A stretch of DNA of 7,279 nt, from contig KL569155.1 of assembly GCA_000715635.1 (NCBI GenBank), positions 1 to 7,279 on the forward strand, in the 5' to 3' direction. Numbering within the stretch: the stretch's first letter is position 1; the number at the start of each line of letters is the position of its first letter. The DNA is from Streptomyces violaceus (GTDB taxonomy: Bacteria > Actinomycetota > Actinomycetes > Streptomycetales > Streptomycetaceae). Position numbers and translations under genes: made by a program. Under the pieces are notes generated by a model. It did no database searches. It was not told the origin of the DNA and worked only from the letters and a program-made list of their open reading frames with translations. Positions 4,295-7,279 of the stretch are shown here, one piece after another.

Positions 4295-4327
4295 TCAGGC
4301 CCCGCGGCATCAACACCGGGGGCCTGA
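4295..4327. repeat. 9-bp inverted repeat upstream of the tRNA gene
   Basis: TCAGGCCCC (4295-4303) and GGGGCCTGA (4319-4327) pair perfectly around a 15-nt loop. It lies just upstream of the tRNA promoter region and has no T-tract on either strand. It may insulate the tRNA gene from minus-strand transcription or be a protein site; the evidence supports only the structure. Confidence 0.45.
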
Positions 4328-4334
4328 CATGAGG

Positions 4335-4340
4335 TAAAGT
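4335..4340 (+). promoter_or_regulatory. Possible -10 box of the tRNA-Gly gene
   Basis: TAAAGT lies 37 nt before the tRNA 5' end, a usual distance for a processed tRNA leader. The -35 region (about 4311-4317, CAACACC) is a poor match to consensus, so this is a tentative assignment. Confidence 0.35.
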
Positions 4341-4377
4341 GGCGACCGTTCGCCCGCCGACTCCGTCGGCGTCTTAC

Positions 4378-4451
4378 GCGGGTGTAGTTTAATGGTAGAA
4401 CATCAGCTTCCCAAGCTGAGAGCGCGAGTTCGATTCTCGTCACCCGCTCCA
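4378..4451 (+). tRNA. tRNA-Gly (anticodon CCC)
   Basis: The cloverleaf is complete. The acceptor stem is GCGGGTG (4378-4384) with CACCCGC (4441-4447). The D arm contains AATGGTAGA. The anticodon stem TCAGC/GCTGA surrounds the loop TTCCCAA, giving anticodon CCC (reads GGG). The T arm is GCGAG-TTCGATT-CTCGT with one G-U closing pair. The discriminator T is at 4448 and an encoded CCA at 4449-4451. A strong terminator follows 5 nt later. tRNA genes are common integration sites, and the truncated gene just beyond is suggestive, but no repeated tRNA end is visible in this window. Confidence 0.97.
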
Positions 4452-4455
4452 CTTG

Positions 4456-4488
4456 AACCCCCAGGTCATTGACCTGGGGGTTTTGTTG
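4456..4488 (+). terminator. Rho-independent terminator of tRNA-Gly
   Basis: AACCCCCAGGTC (4456-4467) pairs perfectly with GACCTGGGGGTT (4471-4482) around a 3-nt loop, and TTTTGTTGT follows the stem core. The A-rich side on the complementary strand also allows it to serve the minus-strand GNAT remnant that ends at 4490. Confidence 0.92.
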
Positions 4489-4489
4489 T

Positions 4490-4756
4490 CTAGTCCAATT
4501 TGGGTCCGCGCTGCTCCTCCGCGACGCACAGATGGGCGAGGCGTATGTGAGCGCTCCCCTTCGGCAGTCCGAACAGCGCGTAGCCGATCACCTCATCCGC
4601 TTCGACGGCAACCAGGAGACCGCCGTCCTCGGCTGCCTTGCGGTAGGCGGGCGGCGTGAGAAGCCCGAGCGTCTTGGCGTAGCGATCGCCCAGGCTTACA
4701 GCCTTGTCGATCAGCTCGTCCTGCGCAGGTAAGACTGACACCAACTTGATCGCCAT
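4490..4756 (-). pseudogene. Truncated GNAT acetyltransferase gene
   Basis: The ATG at 4756 has a strong site, GGGAGGGG, about 5 nt upstream, and the frame reads well for 84 codons. The product has the N-terminal half of a GNAT fold: LLVAVEADEVIGYALF (47-62) as strands 2-3 and IRLAHLCVAEEQRG (71-84) as strand 4. It breaks immediately after QRG, where the acetyl-CoA loop normally continues as QxxGxG/A, and ends four residues later (PKLD, stop). The 88 residues therefore lack the cofactor site and the C-terminal half. The break is only some 10-20 bp from the tRNA terminator, so a deletion or insertion at the tRNA flank probably removed the rest. It may still be transcribed; enzyme activity is not expected. 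Confidence 0.8.
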
Positions 4757-4774
4757 TGCTTCCCCTCCCAGTTG

Positions 4775-4792
4775 GGTCGGTCGCTACCGACC
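4775..4792 (-). promoter_or_regulatory. Leader hairpin before the GNAT remnant
   Basis: GGTCGGT (4775-4781) and ACCGACC (4786-4792) form a 7-bp stem with a 4-nt loop, about 20 nt upstream of the GNAT start codon on the minus strand. It could be a leader stem or an operator. No clear promoter was identified in 4793-4848, which otherwise holds nothing recognisable. Confidence 0.35.
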
Positions 4793-4848
4793 GCGACTCC
4801 CGTGTCACTTGTCTACATGGGAAAGCTGATCTCAATCGTGGCGCTGGC

Positions 4849-5475
4849 TCAAGAGGGCACTAGGGGCGCACGGTACTGCACGTAGTCCGCTCGCAGCGCG
4901 CTCTTGTCGCCGAGGCCGCCTTGAAGGATCGTGCGGAGGGCGGGCTTGGGCTCGACCCCGGCGATCACGGGGCCCACGCCGGGCGCGAGGACACCGCTGA
5001 CCACTACACGGGCGAGGAGACTTGAGCGGGCGATACCGCCGCGGAAGTCGTACGTGTTGACCGCGGCGACGCGTCGTACCCGCTCCGGGAGATCGGCCGC
5101 GGCGGTCAGGGCGAGCACCGCGCCCATGGACTCCCCGACCAACGTCACGTCATTCAGGTCGAGTTCGGTCAGCAGCCGCTCGACGCCCGCACGCATCGCG
5201 GGCTCGTCGTACGACGCCCCGGGCACGATCTCGGAGTAGCCCATCCCCGGCAGGTCGAGGGCGTACACGGTGTACCGGTCCGCGATCAGCGGGATGAGGT
5301 GGCGGAAGTGCTCGGCCTGGGTGCGCACGGTGTGCAGCAGGACCAGGGGGGCGCCGGTGCCCGCCTTGAGGTAGCGCAGCGTTCCCTCGCGGCCGACAGA
5401 TCCCGCGCGCGGGGCGATGGTGTGGCTGGTGGTCCCCGGAATGCGAATCGTGGGACGTGACTCTTGGCTGGGCAT
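4849..5475 (-). pseudogene. Truncated alpha/beta hydrolase gene
   Basis: The start is ATG at 5475 with AAGGAG 8 nt upstream; the longer open frame to 5583 runs through the operator and is not translated from a ribosome site. The 208 residues give the first part of an alpha/beta hydrolase: PLVLLHT (43-49, oxyanion region), LDLPGMGYS (73-81) and the nucleophile elbow GESMGA (114-119, Ser116). Family members normally run to about 280-300 residues, with the acid and the catalytic His in the last third; these are missing. After ADYV (196-199) the reading becomes QYRAPLVPS and stops, as at a deletion joint. A lipase/esterase-like role was likely before the loss. The promoter carries the same operators as the efflux gene, so both were probably answers to one signal. 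Confidence 0.78.
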
Positions 5476-5536
5476 CTCGCCGACTCCTTGTGGTGAGGGG
5501 ATTACCAAAACGGTCATGACTCTCACCGGAGAATGA

Positions 5537-5577
5537 GAAACCGATCGGTCTCCACTAAGGTAAACCGATCGGTTTCC
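5537..5577. promoter_or_regulatory. Double TetR-type operator, hydrolase side
   Basis: Two palindromes share one core. ACCGATCGGT (5540-5549) is perfect over 10 bp, and AAACCGATCGGTTT (5562-5575) is perfect over 14 bp. Their centres are 24 bp apart. They lie 65-100 bp upstream of the hydrolase start, where a repressor would block its promoter. The same core occurs at 6225-6269. The pattern is typical of TetR-family operators; the regulator itself is not in the window. Confidence 0.75.
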
Positions 5578-5604
5578 AGACACAAGCCCGGCAGGCCCCC
5601 GGCT

Positions 5605-6048
5605 TCACCGGGGCGTTCCGCACCCGTGGATGCCTGGGATGACGAGCTCTCCGCCTACCTGTCCCGCCTGGTCGATGCCGACGTCGTCCAAGCCCAGTTG
5701 GAGCTCGAGGTCGAGTTTCCCGACCGTGCCGTAGAGCCACTCCGGGACGGTGTCGGGCGCGAGGTGGAGGTGGAGGACTGGAGGCAAGGGGACGCCTTCG
5801 AGGCCGGAGAGGATGCCCGTCAGGCTCTCGACGTACATGGTGATGCGGTCGCCTCACAGCGCGGATGTCGAGCCGGGCGCTCCGTCGATGTGCCGGATCT
5901 GCGGGCCGACGGGTACGGCCATCTTCAGGTCGCGGATCGTGATGGCCGCCGCGGAGAACCCGAGCGCCCGCTTGGGCCCGGCGGCCGTGTCCACGGTCAC
6001 CGCGCCGCCGGAGACGAGGTCGCGCAGTTCGAGGCGGCTTCCCTTCAT
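5605..6048 (-). pseudogene. Unknown protein gene with in-frame TGA stop
   Basis: From ATG 6048 the minus-strand frame has about 90% G or C at third codon positions, as in real genes here. It reads MKGSRLELRDLVSGG and on to an in-frame TGA at 5854-5856. The same frame then continues as GDRITMYVESLTGIL to TGA at 5605-5607, with equally good codon use and a protein-like pattern of alternating hydrophobic residues (about 147 codons in total). A single CGA to TGA change would explain the stop. Coding character seems to extend upstream of 6048, and near 6080-6130 another frame (WLFGVDTLCRMF) looks coding, so a frameshift or lost 5' end is likely too. I do not recognise the family; the many beta-like strands would suit a secreted or surface protein, but no signal peptide is left. 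Confidence 0.55.
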
Positions 6049-6224
6049 GGTCAAGAGGTCCGCAAGGCCGGTGGTCACGGCGGTCGCGCTCGGTCTTGAA
6101 CATGCGGCACAAGGTGTCGACGCCGAACAACCAGGGGCCGGTCGAGGCAGCGTCGTCGACCTACGCGGATTTCGACCCTGTCGGGGCAGCCCCGGGCCAG
6201 AAGCGACCCGTTCACTTGCGCCTA

Positions 6225-6269
6225 GGAAACCGATCTGTTTTCCTCCTAGGTGGAAACAGATCGGTTTCC
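6225..6269. promoter_or_regulatory. Double TetR-type operator, transporter side
   Basis: Two imperfect palindromes of the same type as at 5537-5577 lie at 6225-6243 (core AAACCGATCTGTTT) and 6252-6269 (core AAACAGATCGGTTT), with centres 27 bp apart. The second is the mirror image of the first apart from one extra T, so together they are one long inverted repeat around TCCTAGGT. They end 39 bp before the transporter start, in the promoter region. One regulator very probably binds all four palindromes. No -10/-35 pair stands out. Confidence 0.78.
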
Positions 6270-6308
6270 GGCCGATGGTCGGCCCATGACCAGCGACTAA
6301 GGGGAAAA

Positions 6309-7279
6309 GTGAGTACCACCTTCGACCGCGAGGCGCCCGCCTCCGGGAAAACAGACTCGGGCCGCCGCGGCTCACACGCCGTGCGCTGGTGGGTGCTCGT
6401 CGTGCTGGGCGTGGCACAGCTCATGGTCACGCTCGATGCGACCGTCGTGAACATCGCGCTGCCCGAAGCGCAACATGACCTCGGTTTCAGTGACGGCAGC
6501 CGGCAGTGGGTCATCACGGGGTACGCCTTGGCGTTCGGCAGCCTGCTGCTGCTCGGGGGCCGACTCGGTGACCTGTTCGGTCGACGTACGACCTTCATGA
6601 CCGGCCTGATCGGTTTCGCGGCCGCATCCGTCGTCGGCGGCGCGGCCGGCAGCTTCGAAATACTTGTGGCGGCACGTGTGGCCCAGGGACTGTTCGCCGC
6701 ACTGCTCGCGCCCGCGGCGCTCTCACTGCTCAGCGTGACCTTCACCGACCCGGCCGAAAGGCCGAAAGCCTTCGGCATCTTCAGTGCGTTGTCAGGTGCG
6801 GGCGCCGCGGTCGGACTCCTGCTCGGCGGCATGCTGACCGAATGGGCGTCGTGGCGTTGGGTGATGTACGTGAACGTCATTTTCGCGGGCGTCGCGCTTG
6901 CCGGTGCGCTGCTGTTGCTTGCCAAGCCCGCGCTCACCGAGCGGCCCAAGATCGACATTCCTGGCACCGTCGTGGTGAGCGCCGCGCTGTTCGGCATCGT
7001 CTACGGGTTGGCGCACGTCGAATCCACCAGCTGGACCGACCCGGTCGCCCTCGGCTCCATGATCAGCGGCGTGCTGCTGCTCGCGGTATTCGCCTGGCTG
7101 GAGCTCAGGGTCGCGCATCCGCTGCTGCCGCTGCGCGTCGTGCTGGACCGGACCCGCGGCGGTTCGTTCCTGGCCGTGTTCGTCCTGGGCATGGGGATGT
7201 TCTCGATCTTCCTGTTCCTGACCTACTACCTGGAGGCCAGCATCGGCTACTCGCCGATCGAGGCCGGTCTGTCCTTCCT
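6309..7279 (+). CDS. DHA2-type drug efflux transporter (MFS), 3' end outside window
   Basis: The frame begins at GTG 6309 with AAGGGGAAAA directly upstream and stays open to the window edge: 323 codons without a stop. The product is a major facilitator of the 14-helix DHA2 drug:H+ antiporter group. Helix 1 carries LDATVVNIALP (42-52). Motif A is GGRLGDLFGRR (83-93), between helices 2 and 3. Motif B is RVAQGLFAALLAPAAL (123-138), and the antiporter motif C is SGAGAAVGLLLGG (162-174) in helix 5. Helices continue to the end, where SYSPIEAG-like residues (GYSPIEAG, 313-320) are usual for the group. It would export toxic compounds from the membrane or cytoplasm using the proton gradient; the substrate is not deducible. 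The double operator upstream indicates derepression by a ligand of a TetR-like protein. Confidence 0.93.
   Translation, partial: MSTTFDREAPASGKTDSGRRGSHAVRWWVLVVLGVAQLMVTLDATVVNIALPEAQHDLGFSDGSRQWVITGYALAFGSLLLLGGRLGDLFGRRTTFMTGLIGFAAASVVGGAAGSFEILVAARVAQGLFAALLAPAALSLLSVTFTDPAERPKAFGIFSALSGAGAAVGLLLGGMLTEWASWRWVMYVNVIFAGVALAGALLLLAKPALTERPKIDIPGTVVVSAALFGIVYGLAHVESTSWTDPVALGSMISGVLLLAVFAWLELRVAHPLLPLRVVLDRTRGGSFLAVFVLGMGMFSIFLFLTYYLEASIGYSPIEAGLSF

Noticed and set aside
4378..4451. tRNA-Gly as attachment site of the left accessory region
   Set aside because: No copy of the tRNA 3' end was seen elsewhere in the window, no integrase is present, and core genes lie between.
5476..5583. Longer N-terminus for the hydrolase starting at 5583
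   Set aside because: The extension translates the operator palindromes and lacks a ribosome site; the ATG at 5475 has AAGGAG at 8 nt.
6212..7192. Minus-strand open frames opposite the transporter
   Set aside because: They are shadows of a plus-strand gene with clear MFS motifs, and have low-complexity Ala/Pro/Ser/Arg composition.

Overview
The window looks like chromosomal DNA from a high-GC actinomycete, most probably Streptomyces. The protein-coding part has strongly GC-biased third codon positions and GTG starts. It also has a dCTP deaminase of the short actinobacterial type and a tRNA-Gly(CCC) with an encoded CCA end. No species can be named from the sequence alone.

Left part (1-2733), accessory and somewhat lower in GC: a modification-dependent (type IV) restriction endonuclease candidate (792-1736) combines an SRA-type modified-base reader with a PD-(D/E)XK nuclease. 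It lies between two diverged copies of one compact module (about 71-456 and 2117-2551) that appears not to be a standard annotated feature. Each copy has, left to right on the + strand: GAGG-containing tandem 10-bp repeats, exactly 6 nt, a TATAGT -10 box, a 5' hairpin, a second hairpin, a terminator-like third hairpin, and then a convergent minus-strand small gene for a 43-45 residue one-helix membrane protein ending in CVEQLAR(L). In both copies the stop codon of the small gene lies in the CTAG centre of a perfect palindrome whose arms differ between copies. I read each module as a structured RNA of about 160-200 nt convergent with a small membrane protein gene. A type I toxin-antitoxin-like or other RNA-controlled device is one possibility; the function is unknown.

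Middle part (2734-4490), ordinary core genome: a minus-strand operon of dcd and a purine-type phosphoribosyltransferase, a small zinc-ribbon gene upstream of it, then the tRNA-Gly gene on + with a strong terminator.

Right part (4490-7279), a remodelled region: a GNAT acetyltransferase gene cut off inside its acetyl-CoA loop, an alpha/beta hydrolase gene cut off after the nucleophile half, and an unknown gene with an in-frame TGA. A DHA2-type drug efflux transporter then runs off the right edge. The hydrolase and transporter promoters carry paired copies of one palindrome (AAACCGATCGGTTT type), so one TetR-like regulator, not encoded in this window, probably controlled both. Three broken genes in a row suggest decay by deletion and point mutation, with the efflux gene kept.
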